DNA of 64,000 nucleotides from NCBI RefSeq assembly GCF_014645615.1, contig NZ_BMMB01000009.1, forward strand, positions 1 through 64,000, written 5' to 3'. The notes below the pieces were generated by a model. It was not told the DNA's origin. It made no database searches and saw only the letters and a program-made list of their open reading frames with translations. The stretch is from Paenibacillus hunanensis (GTDB lineage Bacteria > Bacillota > Bacilli > Paenibacillales > Paenibacillaceae). The position numbers and the translations under genes were made by a program. Of the stretch, positions 16,322 through 25,524 are shown in pieces (the stretch's first letter is position 1; each line of letters begins with the position of its first letter).

Positions 16322-17512
16322 TCAGGCTTTGGAAGTCTCTGCGGCTTGTGGCAGCAGATCGCGACAGGCATTTTCCAAATACGGATTCGCACTCAGCATG
16401 TTACGGAATACGGTGTATTCTTGCCACAGTGTTGCCTGGTCGCCAGCGCTGCCTTTGACAGCTCGGATCAGGATATTCTTCGGTGTGTGCTCCATGTCGA
16501 TAAATTCGAGCAATTGTGTACGGTAGCCCATCAGGTCGAGCAGGCGTGCACGAATCGCGTCGGTAGCGAGTGCAGAAAAACGCTCTTTGAGAATGCCATG
16601 CGACAGCAGTGGGGATAGCTCGTCATTTTGTACCTGTGCGAATAGCTCATGCTGACAGCAAGGCACGGATAAAATGGCAGAAGCACCCCAGCGAACTGCT
16701 TTTTCCAGTGCTGCATCGGTTGCGGTATCGCACGCATGCAGAGTCACGACCATATCGACCTGATCTAGCTCGTTATAGTCGGCAATGTCGCCTACTAGAA
16801 AACGAAGCTTGTCATAATGAAGTCGCTCGGCGAGCTGACTGCAATGCTCGATCACATCTGCTTTCAGATCAAGCCCGACGATACGTAGTGGTCTACGTTG
16901 CTGAATGTTCAAATAATGATAGAGCGCAAACGTCAGATATGATTTGCCGCAGCCAAAATCGACAATGGTGAGCTCGCGTCCTTCCGGCAGAGCTGGTAAA
17001 ATATCCTGCACCATTTCCAGAAAACGATTGATCTGACGGAACTTGTCGTACTTTTTCGCCAGCACTTTGCCGTTCTCATTCATGATGCCCAGCTCAACTA
17101 GAAACGGCACAGGCTCGCCCTCGTCGAGAATGTAACGCTTTTTGCGATTATGATTCAGATCGGCTTGCGTTTTGGTTGCGGTTTTGGTCAAAATCGATAC
17201 TTTGTACTTTTTGCTAATCAGAATCTGGTAGTCTGCATCTGCGGTGCACAGTAGTCCCTGACGCATTGTTTCCTCAAACAGCTCCATCAGCGGACGTTCT
17301 ACCTCCGCTGCCGGTATATTCTCATGGGTGACTTTGTTGCTGTAATGATAAGCAAACTGGTAATACAAACTCTTTTTCAGCTCGACTGGCTTGATCACGA
17401 CCTTCGTAAAGCCTTCAGGATCGCGCTTACGGCGCTGACTTAATGTTGCCGAAATCAGCTCGCCGCTGTCGATGAGCTGATGAATTAATTTCTGGAGTGA
17501 CTCCATGGTGTA
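16322..17512 (-). CDS. Class I SAM-dependent methyltransferase
   Basis: About 396 residues. A mixed N-terminal domain (about 1-165) precedes a Rossmann-type methyltransferase domain. The SAM loop is VDFGCGKSYLTFALYHYL, followed by IVGLDLK (acidic end of strand 2) and VVTLHACDTATD. A PCCQHE motif further on is typical of the METTL25/RRNAD1-like group, whose members modify rRNA or protein; the target here is unknown. The frame extends to 17566, but ATG at 17512 starts 19 nt after the stop of the upstream DUF6483 gene and is preferred. An ATG at 17503 is also possible. Confidence 0.8.
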   Translation of the reverse strand, partial: YTMESLQKLIHQLIDSGELISATLSQRRKRDPEGFTKVVIKPVELKKSLYYQFAYHYSNKVTHENIPAAEVERPLMELFEETMRQGLLCTADADYQILISKKYKVSILTKTATKTQADLNHNRKKRYILDEGEPVPFLVELGIMNENGKVLAKKYDKFRQINRFLEMVQDILPALPEGRELTIVDFGCGKSYLTFALYHYLNIQQRRPLRIVGLDLKADVIEHCSQLAERLHYDKLRFLVGDIADYNELDQVDMVVTLHACDTATDAALEKAVRWGASAILSVPCCQHELFAQVQNDELSPLLSHGILKERFSALATDAIRARLLDLMGYRTQLLEFIDMEHTPKNILIRAVKGSAGDQATLWQEYTVFRNMLSANPYLENACRDLLPQAAETSKA

Positions 17513-17531
17513 CATCTCACTTTCTATTGCT

Positions 17532-18176
17532 TCAATTCTGGAAACGGCTTCGTCCTTCCTCCACATCTGCGCGAGTGATTCCGCCAGCCTCCAGTTGTTC
17601 GTCGGTTTTCAGATGCAACCGCTCATAAAAGGCTGCACCGGTTGCCATACCCTCGGTAGCATCCAGCTCATTCAGTCGTTGCAGCGCATCTGCCGCATTA
17701 TCATAATAGCCTTCCTGTTCCTCATATTCCACCATCAGTTTTTCGACAGCGGCAGGAAGTACGTATTCTTCCAGCTGATCCAGCAGCTCATCCACATGCT
17801 CAGGATAGTTGAGCAGACTGCGATCCGCTCCATTCACAGCGCTATATAAAAACAGATGCAGCGCCTTGATTCGGCGTACGACTGCGTCCTCTGGCTTTTC
17901 CGAAGCCTCGTAAATATCAGACTCAGCGCGCAGCATCCGAGCGAGCCCTTGCAATTGATCGACTTCAACCGTCGTGCCTACACGGAACATCTCAATAATC
18001 TCATTAGTTGGCATACGATTGACCAGTTCACTGTTCAGTCGGAAGTTTTTGCGCATCAGATCATCCAGTTCCCACAGCGCTTCCGTGTATTTCTTTTGCT
18101 CTTTTAAGCCAAATGCTTTGGCAATCATACTGGTCATATCCTCGATCATGCCCATGAGGTAGTCTTTTCTGAACAT
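17532..18176 (-). CDS. DUF6483 family protein
   Basis: A 214-residue helical soluble protein beginning MFRKDYLMGMIEDMT, the characteristic start of DUF6483. The rest is a string of amphipathic helices resembling TPR-like packing (ALWELDDLMRKNF, ALHLFLYSAVN, AADALQRLNEL). The function of the family is unknown. ATG at 18176 follows AAGGCGGG. It is the first gene of an operon with the methyltransferase. Confidence 0.78.
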   Translation of the reverse strand: MFRKDYLMGMIEDMTSMIAKAFGLKEQKKYTEALWELDDLMRKNFRLNSELVNRMPTNEIIEMFRVGTTVEVDQLQGLARMLRAESDIYEASEKPEDAVVRRIKALHLFLYSAVNGADRSLLNYPEHVDELLDQLEEYVLPAAVEKLMVEYEEQEGYYDNAADALQRLNELDATEGMATGAAFYERLHLKTDEQLEAGGITRADVEEGRSRFQN

Positions 18177-18307
18177 TGAGATCCCGCCTTCGGTAATAGT
18201 GGTGAAAAGGTTAAACGGTGGAAATTTTCATTTTTCTTGGTTCTATTGGAGCGTTGATGAAATTAAATTATTGCTGGATTCTTGTACATTTTGATGGATG
18301 AAGTGGG

Positions 18308-18440
18308 TACCACTCCGGCAAGGAATAAGGGAACGGGCTCGGGTGGAGCCGCGGGAATCTTTTGGATGAGGAGAGAATGAAGATTCCCGCCCCTCCAAAA
18401 TCGCCCTTTTCCCTTATTTCCTTGCCTTCGTTCTATGCTG
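18308..18440 (-). repeat. Dispersed hairpin repeat, copy 3 (loop type A)
   Basis: About 133 bp and nearly identical to copies 2 and 5 in the inner arms (GGAGCCGCGGGAATCTT and AAGATTCCCGCCCCTCC) and the loop (TTGGATGAGGA). It lies 130 bp before the DUF6483 start and 450 bp after the alpha/beta hydrolase stop, both minus-strand genes. Confidence 0.92.
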
Positions 18441-18891
18441 CCTACATCCTTCATCGTTGCAATAAAGGCATTAAAATAATTCAAAGTATTCATGCGTAGA
18501 TGATAGATAACATGCGTACAATTGTATAACTTTGCGTTTTATTCCTATTACGCTTCTAACATGATCGCTCAATTAGTATGCGATTAGTATGCGATTTAAC
18601 TTATTATGCAGTATATAAGGTCAATACAATAATGAACGAATATTATTAGATCTTATTAGCACTTTCATTCATATACTCTTCGATACACTCAAGAGCAGCA
18701 AAATCACAAAGGATCGTCTTACACTATCTTAGGTCTAACTTTACAGCATCTTAGACGCTTGGATACTGTTAAGCAGTAACAGGTTCTAACATAATAGATA
18801 TAGAGCTAGATCATTACAATTTTACTTTTGCGATTTATAACTCTTTTGTGATGTACAGCTACTGTACATCGACAGTACATATCATCAAGAA
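18441..18891. other. Long AT-rich intergenic region
   Basis: About 450 bp without a credible gene. The only structure noted is a perfect 9-bp inverted repeat at 18850-18870 (GATGTACAG, CTA, CTGTACATC) just after the alpha/beta hydrolase stop. It lacks a T run, so it may be an RNA-stabilising hairpin or a binding site rather than a terminator. Confidence 0.5.
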
Positions 18892-19680
18892 TCAGCCCAG
18901 ATAATCGCGGATGATTTCTGCTAGTTCTGCTGGAGTTTCCAGCATGCCCATATGTCCTGCGGATGCGATGATGTGCGTCTTAATGTTGTCTCCTTCGGAT
19001 GTGAATAGGCGGTCAGACGGGATTAAACGATCCTGGGCGCCGGCTACGAGTAGGATCGGTTTGGGCGATGTAGCTAGTATCTGGCGACGATCCGGGCGTT
19101 CGCGCATGGCGAGTGCTGCACCGCAGGCTCCCTGTGGTGGAGTGGCGTAGCCGAGTTCGCGTACTTTTTGGACGGCTTTGGGCAGTTGCTCCAGTGAAGC
19201 TGGGGCGAATAGGCCTTCAACCATGCCATCGGTAAATGCAGCGATACCCTCGCTGTTGATTTTGGATACAGCGAGCAGACGGTTTTCTTTTGCCTGCGGT
19301 GCATCTTCATGCGGTGTGGAATGGATCAAGCCCCAGCCATCCAGACGATCGGCATGCTGCTCTGCCAGCGCAAGGGTGACATAGCCCCCCATCGAGTGAC
19401 CGAGTACAGTCGCAGATGGAAGCTGGAGGTAATCGAGCAGCTGGATTATATCGTCTGCCATTTGCTCGATCCGATAGCTACCCTCTGGTGCCAGACTACG
19501 TCCGTGTCCACGCAGGTCGGGTGTAATGCAGCGATAGGATGACGACAATAATGGAACCAGCTCATCCCAGTATGCGGAGCTGCCTAGAAATCCATGCAAT
19601 AGCACGAGCGGTGTACCTTTACCAGATTCGGTATAGTGCAGTGGTGGTTGCTGTGTTGGGTTCGATGGAAGATTGCTCAT
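18892..19680 (-). CDS. Alpha/beta hydrolase
   Basis: A 262-residue cytoplasmic alpha/beta-fold hydrolase. The oxyanion stretch LVLLHGFLGSS, the nucleophile elbow GHSMGG with Ser96, the late GAQDRLIPS and the C-terminal ASAGHMGMLE histidine complete the catalytic triad. It resembles MenH and other small esterases in length, but the gene is not near menaquinone genes, so the substrate is left open. ATG at 19680 follows GAGGAGG. It appears to be a single-gene transcript. Confidence 0.85.
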   Translation of the reverse strand: MSNLPSNPTQQPPLHYTESGKGTPLVLLHGFLGSSAYWDELVPLLSSSYRCITPDLRGHGRSLAPEGSYRIEQMADDIIQLLDYLQLPSATVLGHSMGGYVTLALAEQHADRLDGWGLIHSTPHEDAPQAKENRLLAVSKINSEGIAAFTDGMVEGLFAPASLEQLPKAVQKVRELGYATPPQGACGAALAMRERPDRRQILATSPKPILLVAGAQDRLIPSDRLFTSEGDNIKTHIIASAGHMGMLETPAELAEIIRDYLG

Positions 19681-19871
19681 GATTCTATTCCTCCTCAGAC
19701 TTCGTAGGTTTATAGGATTGTGCTGCTATATTCATACAATATATGTTCCATGCTTGTTCTATGCTCATTGGATACAGGTATAGAAAAAGGGCAATGGCCG
19801 CTTCATTTATACTACAATACTTATCCTGCCTGTTGCGAATGTACCGCTAATACCAGCAGTACGTATATAGA

Positions 19872-20414
19872 TTAGCCACGTAAGCCTAAACCACGCACAG
19901 CTGCCTGCACGATATCGTCCGACATTCGCATGACCTGACGTAGCGAGGTCGTTTGCAGTGTCCAGTAAGGCTTGGGACCGTTCTCGTTTACAATAGCAGC
20001 AATGCTATAGGTACCCACGCCCGGAAATTGTCCGCCTACCGATAATGCCGGGAATAAAGGCTCCTCGCCGATGCTGTACAAGCCAACCGAGCGCTGCTGT
20101 CCAAGGCAGGCGTCAATGGCGATCACAGTCCGATGCGCTGGAATTTGTGGAATGCGAATATGCAGGTTATGGGCATCGCAGGGCTGCTCCAGTGTACCGA
20201 TAACGGACGGGATGCCATGCGCTTCTAAGCCGCTACCTGTCAAAGGCCCCAGTGCATCTCCGGTCGAGCGGTCGGTTCCGATGCAAACGAAGGCTAGTTC
20301 ATCCAGTGCATGTCGGCTATGAATCATGCGGAAAAATTGCACCATGCCATCCATATTCACATTGCGTCGGTTCTGCTGTTCATAGGGGAGCAGGCTGGAA
20401 CGGCGATTAATCAT
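19872..20414 (-). CDS. yyaC: YyaC family sporulation-associated protein
   Basis: About 180 residues of the YyaC family, which shares the fold of the spore protease GPR and hydrogenase maturation proteases. The motif CIGTDRSTGDALGPLTG (Gly-Thr-Asp-Arg) and the later AIDACLGQ and FPGVGTYSIAAIVNENG are diagnostic. In B. subtilis yyaC is expressed during sporulation; its substrate is unclear. The start is uncertain. ATG at 20414 (MINRR) has AAGGGA about 12 bases upstream. ATG at 20456 and the in-frame ATG codons before HSRHALDEL are alternatives. Confidence 0.85.
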   Translation of the reverse strand: MINRRSSLLPYEQQNRRNVNMDGMVQFFRMIHSRHALDELAFVCIGTDRSTGDALGPLTGSGLEAHGIPSVIGTLEQPCDAHNLHIRIPQIPAHRTVIAIDACLGQQRSVGLYSIGEEPLFPALSVGGQFPGVGTYSIAAIVNENGPKPYWTLQTTSLRQVMRMSDDIVQAAVRGLGLRG

Positions 20415-20580
20415 ATAATAGTAGTTTCCCTTCAATATAGTGTTTATACATTTCAATCTGCGTTGCTCCCTGTCATTTTACCCCATGCGCTGAGTTACCG
20501 CAAAATGTTGGTTCCCATTCGCTATCCATGATACAATACAACCAAATCAGCGATCTGCTAAAAGAAGGAGAACACCATTT

Positions 20581-20805
20581 ATGGATTTGTCGCAAAAAAC
20601 GCCTGAAAATCTGGAATTAATGATTGAGGGTATCAAAGCGAAGCTGCGGATGGCGAGTGGCGCGGCGATGCAAGCGTCCGCTTTTTCGCTGGAGCAATAC
20701 GATGATATCTACGATGTGTATGATATCGTCATGAACAAGCCTAACCTGAGTATTAGCGAAGTGGAAGCGCTCGTGTCTGAGCTTGGACGTTTGCGCAATA
20801 AATAA
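20581..20805 (+). CDS. DUF1128 (YfkK-like) family protein
   Basis: A 74-residue cytoplasmic protein, helical and acidic, that matches DUF1128 (B. subtilis YfkK) over its whole length. The characteristic segments are MIEGIKAKLRMASGAAM and YDDIYDVYDIV. The function is unknown. ATG at 20581 follows AGAAGGAG. It is divergent from yyaC and closed by a strong terminator, so it is a single-gene transcript. Confidence 0.88.
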   Translation: MDLSQKTPENLELMIEGIKAKLRMASGAAMQASAFSLEQYDDIYDVYDIVMNKPNLSISEVEALVSELGRLRNK

Positions 20806-20822
20806 GGTTGTTGTCGTACACT

Positions 20823-20868
20823 AGCCAGTCCCCTTTCTGTATATGGAAAAGGGGGCTGGCTCTTTTTT
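20823..20868 (+). terminator. Terminator of the DUF1128 gene
   Basis: A stem of about 13 bp (AGCCAGTCCCCTTT with AAAGGGGGCTGGCT) is followed by CTTTTTT, 18 bp after the stop codon. Confidence 0.93.
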
Positions 20869-21183
20869 ATGGAACGTTCACGAATTGTTTGCGTATAACA
20901 GGGTTCATACGCTGGCAAGCGGTTATATATAGTTAACTTATCTCTCGATATCGATACTATAGTTATAGTCGATAGGAATCCTGTACAGGCTTTACAGCGG
21001 TCGAAGCAACTTCACAGGCTCCATTGCTTCTACATGGTATCCGACGATAGAGATACGGCTGTACCGTATAACGCGACAGCCAGCTAGCAGGCAAACTTGA
21101 TTCGTTTGCCATTTCTACTTTATTGTTGAAAGAGGGCGATTACGATATCATCACGATCCTTTTCTGAACGTCCTCGCTCCTCC
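20869..21183. other. Intergenic region before the PAP2 gene
   Basis: No gene is recognised. The part from 21130 onward is open in the PAP2 frame and may encode its true N-terminus (see that entry). No terminator or repeat is visible. Confidence 0.4.
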
Positions 21184-21861
21184 GTGCTGCCCCTTTGGCT
21201 ACTCATTGTACTGGTGCTCGTAGCAGGCGGGATTATTTCCTTTGGTCTGCTGGAGGGAGCGATCTGGCTCATTCAGACGATATTCGGAAACCGAATTCAT
21301 GTATGGGAAAATGAATTTCAGCAGAGCTTGCGCTCGTATCATGGCGAGCCGCTACGCAGTATAATGCTGTTTTTCACGTATTTAGGCTCATTTTATCCAA
21401 CCATGCTTGTATCGATCGGGTTTGCTCTGCTGCTCGTTCGGATGCGGCAATATCGTGAAGCGATTATGCTACTGCCCACGATGGGTGGCGCGTGGATAGT
21501 GAACACATTGCTCAAATGGCATTTTATGCGTCCGCGACCAGAGCTAGAATTCTGGGCGCCTGCGTCTGGCTACAGCTTCCCAAGTGGTCACGCGACGATT
21601 GCTGCTGCGATGTATGGCATGCTGTTCTTCATCTGGGCACGCTATCGTAAGCAACAAGGCAAGCGCATGCTGCCTGCGATCGTCTGTGGTATTATACTGA
21701 TTATGACCATCGGCACGACCCGCATTTATCTGGGTGTACACTACCCAACCGATGTGCTTGCTGGATTTTTTAGTGGTTTTTGGTGGTTTGCGGCGTGTGC
21801 TTACTGTCTCTTTTTGTGGCAAACGAAGCGCCCTAGACAGCCTTTGCAAGGCAAGGCGTAA
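21184..21861 (+). CDS. PAP2 family phosphatase
   Basis: At least 225 residues with six hydrophobic segments and the complete lipid phosphatase signature: KWHFMRPRPE, then YSFPSGHATIAAAMYG, then TRIYLGVHYPTDVLAG. It probably dephosphorylates a membrane lipid such as phosphatidylglycerol phosphate or undecaprenyl pyrophosphate; which one is not determined. The GTG at 21184 has no ribosome binding site. The frame stays open back to 21130, and AGAGGG at 21131-21136 sits before ATT 21139 and ATA 21145. A rare start codon or a sequence error is therefore possible. Confidence 0.85.
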   Translation: MLPLWLLIVLVLVAGGIISFGLLEGAIWLIQTIFGNRIHVWENEFQQSLRSYHGEPLRSIMLFFTYLGSFYPTMLVSIGFALLLVRMRQYREAIMLLPTMGGAWIVNTLLKWHFMRPRPELEFWAPASGYSFPSGHATIAAAMYGMLFFIWARYRKQQGKRMLPAIVCGIILIMTIGTTRIYLGVHYPTDVLAGFFSGFWWFAACAYCLFLWQTKRPRQPLQGKA

Positions 21862-22024
21862 GGTCACACTTATGTTTCATGCTGCATAAACCATGTTTAT
21901 ATACGAAGTAAGACCGTAGCAACCAATTGCTGGGAGATATGCTGAAAAGCATGATATCTAAATCCTGATGAACTGCTATAAGGCACAGCGTACAACCGTC
22001 TTATAACAGAAGGAGGCATGGCTT

Positions 22025-22282
22025 ATGTGGGGAATTATTATTAGCATCGTGCTTGCCATTATTATCGGTGTGATCGGCAATGCTCTTGCAGGCGATAACA
22101 TGCCTGGTGGCATTATCGGCGCAGCGATTGCCGGATTTATCGGCGCATGGCTAGGCGCACTCGTATTTGGTAACTTTGGTCCGGTGATTGGCGGCTTTGC
22201 GATTATACCTGCCATTCTCGGTACAGCGATTTTTGTTTTTTTGCTTGGATTGGTATCCGGATTGTTACGTCGATCCGCGTAA
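22025..22282 (+). CDS. GlsB/YeaQ/YmgE family membrane protein
   Basis: An 85-residue, very hydrophobic and glycine-rich protein with three predicted membrane helices. It matches the transglycosylase-associated protein family (GIIGAAIAGFIGAWLG). Members are often general-stress proteins, and their biochemical role is unknown. ATG at 22025 follows GAAGGAGG. It sits in a same-strand group with the PAP2, YtxH and DUF5665 genes. I looked for a SigB promoter in front of it and did not find one. Confidence 0.83.
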   Translation: MWGIIISIVLAIIIGVIGNALAGDNMPGGIIGAAIAGFIGAWLGALVFGNFGPVIGGFAIIPAILGTAIFVFLLGLVSGLLRRSA

Positions 22283-22442
22283 CTACCACCGAGCTTAAAT
22301 ATAGGCCATACTTTTGGTAAGCGATACTTCCATTATCCGACTCCTAAGAGAAGCTTCACTCGATCGTCTATGGCTAGGTCCTCCCATGGAGGATGTATAT
22401 GCTATTCAATGTAACTTATACTAATTCAAGGAGTGATTGTTC

Positions 22443-22955
22443 ATGAACGAAGCAGAAAAAGAGTATCCAGTACAAAGCAGTTCCACATTTCTGAAAGGTG
22501 TATTTATCGGGGGATTGATTGGTGCAGCTGCTGCTCTGCTGTTCTCTCCTAAACCTGGTCGTGAGCTGCGTGAAGACATCTCCGACAAGCTGTCTGTTGC
22601 TGGCGAGAAAACGAAATCCGTTTACAATACAGTGTCCGATCAAACTGCACAAGCAGCAGGCCTGATCAGCGACAAAACCGTAGAGCTGGCTAGCACAGTA
22701 GGTAACAAAGCGACTGAACTGGCGCAAAACGTAGCGACAAAGGCTTCCGAAATCACTACAAAAGTGAAAGATGGCGTAACGCCAACACCGGAGCAGGAAA
22801 AAGCGAAAGACAACATCATTAGCCATGTAGCAGAAGCATCCAAAAACATCGCTGACGATGTAAAAGGTGCTAAAGACGACATCGCTAAAGAAGTAAGCAA
22901 AGCGGCTGATAACGTAAAAGAAGACGCTAAGCCACTGACTCCTGACAACAAGTAA
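22443..22955 (+). CDS. YtxH domain-containing protein
   Basis: A 170-residue protein. An N-terminal membrane segment is followed directly by the YtxH signature (FLKGVFIGGLIGAAAALLFS, then PKPGRELRED). A long Ala/Lys/Asp/Val-rich helical tail contains repeated 11-residue-like steps (TVGNKATELAQNVATKASE), similar to LEA-type stress proteins. ATG at 22443 follows AAGGAGTG with good spacing. The TTG at 22437 is too close. YtxH relatives are general-stress proteins, but no SigB promoter was seen here. Confidence 0.85.
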   Translation: MNEAEKEYPVQSSSTFLKGVFIGGLIGAAAALLFSPKPGRELREDISDKLSVAGEKTKSVYNTVSDQTAQAAGLISDKTVELASTVGNKATELAQNVATKASEITTKVKDGVTPTPEQEKAKDNIISHVAEASKNIADDVKGAKDDIAKEVSKAADNVKEDAKPLTPDNK

Positions 22956-23071
22956 AATGAATTCCGGCGCATTATCGTCGCCAAGAGAATGATACATGAT
23001 CATAGCCGGCTCATTGCAGTCGGCTATTTCTCTGTCCAGTACACCAATTCATCTGAGAGCGAGGGAACAAC

Positions 23072-23449
23072 ATGGCCGACAAAGACGACAAGCAGCTATC
23101 CCCTAACCCGCCAAGGGTAGTAGAACCGCCCGATACGATACGTGAGCATCCGTTCGAGCTTCGACACGAGGTGAAGCGCCTGAACGAACGCCTCGACCAG
23201 CTCACCGCCGCTCTCGACAAAGCCGAGATCAAGGACATTATCGAAAACTATAGCAGCGTCAAAAAACGCATCCTGACCAACTTCGTCGCCGGCGCCGCCC
23301 GCGGCCTGGGCCTATCACTCGGTACCATCGTTATACTCGCCCTGCTCGGTTACCTGCTGTCCCTACTGGTCAGCTTCAACCTCCCCGTCATCGGCGACTA
23401 TATCGGCGAACTGCTCAAATACGTAAACACCTCCCAAAGCGGACGTTAA
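23072..23449 (+). CDS. DUF5665 domain-containing protein
   Basis: A 125-residue protein. A charged, proline-rich N-terminus leads into a short coiled coil (RHEVKRLNERLDQLTAALDKA), then one long or two short membrane segments (about 80-105). This is the DUF5665 layout, function unknown. ATG at 23072 follows GAGGG. GC content rises toward the end of the gene compared with its neighbours. It is the last gene of the plus-strand envelope group. Confidence 0.75.
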   Translation: MADKDDKQLSPNPPRVVEPPDTIREHPFELRHEVKRLNERLDQLTAALDKAEIKDIIENYSSVKKRILTNFVAGAARGLGLSLGTIVILALLGYLLSLLVSFNLPVIGDYIGELLKYVNTSQSGR

Positions 23450-23498
23450 TGCTCAGAACTTATTTTCATCAAGACGCACCAACACATAACATACCCAC

Positions 23499-23550
23499 AA
23501 TCCTCCATTGATCCGCAAGTTACGGCTGCGATTGAAGGAGGATTATTTAT
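23499..23550 (+). terminator. Terminator downstream of the DUF5665 gene
   Basis: An imperfect stem (AATCCTCCATTG against ATTGAAGGAGGATT) around CCGCAAGTTACGGCTGCG, followed by ATTTATG. The T run is modest. Confidence 0.6.
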
Positions 23551-23873
23551 GATGGAATGCCTTTTGAATGACTTTTTCTGCTCTTCCCTCAAAATGCTTC
23601 ATCTCCTCTGCTCTCACCACGCAGGGAAGTAATACATTCATCCAAGCAGGCGTAGAAAAAGAATAGGTTTGCGGTTTGCGATGAATCCAATAATTAAGTG
23701 CTAAATGCCACTGTCACAAGTACGAATAATTTTAAAATTCATTTCAATGTGTCAAAACATCTACTTCATACATATATGAGATCAACATATATTCAACATA
23801 TATAAATAAAAAAAATTCTATACTGTATTTGTAATTGAATTGTTTTTAAAAAAAGATCGTATGTTATAAGCCG
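23551..23873. other. Gene-free AT-rich stretch
   Basis: No credible gene, RNA or promoter. The sequence becomes very AT-rich just before repeat copy 4. Confidence 0.4.
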
Positions 23874-24008
23874 CACAGAACGGAGGCAAGGAAATAAGGG
23901 GAAAGGACTCCTTTGGAGGGGCGGGAATCTACAACTGACTCCTAATCCGTAGATTCCCGCGGCTCCACCCGAGTCCGTCCCCTTATTCCTTGCCGGAGTG
24001 GTCCCCCA
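23874..24008 (+). repeat. Dispersed hairpin repeat, copy 4 (loop type B)
   Basis: About 135 bp, inverted relative to copies 1, 2, 3 and 5 in the window. It begins CGGAGGCAAGGAAATAAGGGG-like and ends CCCCTTATTCCTTGCCGG. Inner arms are GCGGGAATCTAC and GTAGATTCCCGC. The gene ending upstream (DUF5665) is on the plus strand, so the orientation relative to transcription matches the other copies. Confidence 0.92.
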
Positions 24009-24176
24009 CTTACACATCCACTCTCACTCAATCCCAAAACCACAACCCATCCAAGCCAAATATAATCACCTTTAAGCATTATAAAAAACCTCAGCATACT
24101 CCCTACTCAAAAGCAAATTACCTTCACAAGTCCCACCTTCAATTCCCCCACCATCACCCCTAAGCAAAAACAATTC

Positions 24177-24236
24177 AAAAAAGGTATGCCCTTCCCCTCC
24201 ACCCAGTAGAGAGAAAAGCATACCTTCATTCCATTG
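24177..24236 (-). terminator. sigB operon terminator
   Basis: A 9-bp stem (AAGGTATGC/GCATACCTT) with a long 38-nt loop, followed on the minus strand by TTTTTTGAATTG. It lies about 45 bp after the sigB stop codon. Confidence 0.75.
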
Positions 24237-24280
24237 CCAACATCGACAATTGTATTCGATCCATCATTAATCCCATGCGG

Positions 24281-25057
24281 TTATCCTGATGAGGATGCGT
24301 TCGACATGATCTGCTTGAGCTTCTCTGTCGCACGCTTCTGGATACGCGATACACTCATCTGGGATACGCCCAGCTTTTGTGCAATCGCACGCTGAGATTG
24401 CCCCTCCTGAAATGCCAGCAGCAATACCTTTTGCTCCTGCTCTTTCAGTTGGCTCAGTGCTTGCTGTAGATCCATGCGTTTTTCTACCGCATCATAATCG
24501 TTCACATCGGCACTGATCAGCTCACCCAGTGTTGCGGCGCTTTCTTCCTGGGATAATGGAGAATCCAGCGAAACGTAGTGATAGCATTCGCGTCCAGCCA
24601 ATACTTCAATCGTTTCCTCCTCAGATAGATCCAAAAATCCAGCAATTTCGCGCACGCTCGGGGAACGCTCCAGCTTCACGGTAAGTTCGTCAATCGCCTG
24701 CTGCACAAGGGCTCCCTTTTCCTTAATTCGGCGCGGAACCTGTATGTACCATGATTTATCACGCAGAAAGTTTTTCATGTGACCAATCATGCTTTTCATC
24801 GCATACGGTTCAAAAGGAATCCCCAGAGAAATATCATACTGCTGCAAAAGACGAATAAGCGCCATCTGCCCAACCTGATACAAATCCTCATACAGGTCAG
24901 GGCGATTACGAGCGATTTTACCTGCGGCCATTTTGACCATAGGCTCGTACTTTTTGATCAGTACAGTCGCAATATCGTTGTCTTTTGTCTGTTGATACTC
25001 CCAGATCAGGCCGATTGCCTCGTCCATCGATTCGGGGGGAGTCACTTTTTCACTCAT
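24281..25057 (-). CDS. sigB: General stress sigma factor SigB
   Basis: A 258-residue group 3 sigma factor. Region 2 contains DLYQVGQMALIRLLQQYD and FEPYAMKSMIGHMKNFLRD, region 3 PSVREIAGFLDLSEEE, and region 4 LLLAFQEGQSQRAIAQKLGVSQMSVSRIQ. Length and motifs fit SigB better than SigF or SigG, and linkage to rsbV and rsbW agrees. It directs RNA polymerase to general-stress promoters and is held inactive by RsbW. It overlaps rsbW by 4 bp. The operon promoter at 25899-25924 itself looks SigB-type, which implies positive autoregulation. Confidence 0.93.
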   Translation of the reverse strand: MSEKVTPPESMDEAIGLIWEYQQTKDNDIATVLIKKYEPMVKMAAGKIARNRPDLYEDLYQVGQMALIRLLQQYDISLGIPFEPYAMKSMIGHMKNFLRDKSWYIQVPRRIKEKGALVQQAIDELTVKLERSPSVREIAGFLDLSEEETIEVLAGRECYHYVSLDSPLSQEESAATLGELISADVNDYDAVEKRMDLQQALSQLKEQEQKVLLLAFQEGQSQRAIAQKLGVSQMSVSRIQKRATEKLKQIMSNASSSG

Positions 25058-25506
25058 ACTCTTTCCTCACTTCGAGCAAGGCTTTTGGACATAGTCACGC
25101 GTGTACCCTGACCTGCCACATTCTCGATACGGACATCATCCATCAACGCCTGCATCAGATAAAAGCCCAGTCCGCCGATCTGGACATCGCTCAGTTCTTT
25201 GTCGTGAAGCGTCGTCTGGTCAGCCATTTCTTTCACCGTTTCGAAGCTCTCCCCTTCGTCCTCAACGATGATCGACAACGTATCTTCACCGATTTCAAAA
25301 ATAACATCGATATGACCGCCATCCTGGCCGTATGCATACAATACAGAGTTGTTGCATGCTTCGGAGACAGCTACCTTCATATCTTCAATATCTTCATAGG
25401 AAAAACCCATTTTAGAGGCGATTCCGTATAAATTCAGGCGTACCACATCTACAAATTCTGCAGTGGCGGGCAGATTAAGTATCACTTTTTGAGTATCAGC
25501 TTTCAT
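25054..25506 (-). CDS. rsbW: Anti-sigma-B factor and serine kinase RsbW
   Basis: A 150-residue GHKL-fold protein. The ATP-binding N box (SEACNNSVLYAYG), the G1-like DEGESFE and the G2-like GGLGFYLMQALMDDV are present. By family knowledge it binds and inhibits SigB, and in unstressed cells it phosphorylates RsbV on serine. It starts at ATG 25506, 18 bp after rsbV, and overlaps sigB by ATGA. Confidence 0.93.
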   Translation of the reverse strand: MKADTQKVILNLPATAEFVDVVRLNLYGIASKMGFSYEDIEDMKVAVSEACNNSVLYAYGQDGGHIDVIFEIGEDTLSIIVEDEGESFETVKEMADQTTLHDKELSDVQIGGLGFYLMQALMDDVRIENVAGQGTRVTMSKSLARSEERV

Positions 25507-25524
25507 GCTATGTTCGATCCTTTC

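Noticed and set aside
21862..22442. SigB promoters for the GlsB-like and YtxH genes
   Set aside because: GTTT-like hexamers occur, but none has GGGT at 12-15 bp spacing.
22416..23003. Minus-strand open frame of about 195 codons opposite the YtxH gene
   Set aside because: It is a shadow of the Ala/Lys-rich YtxH coding strand and has no start signal of its own.
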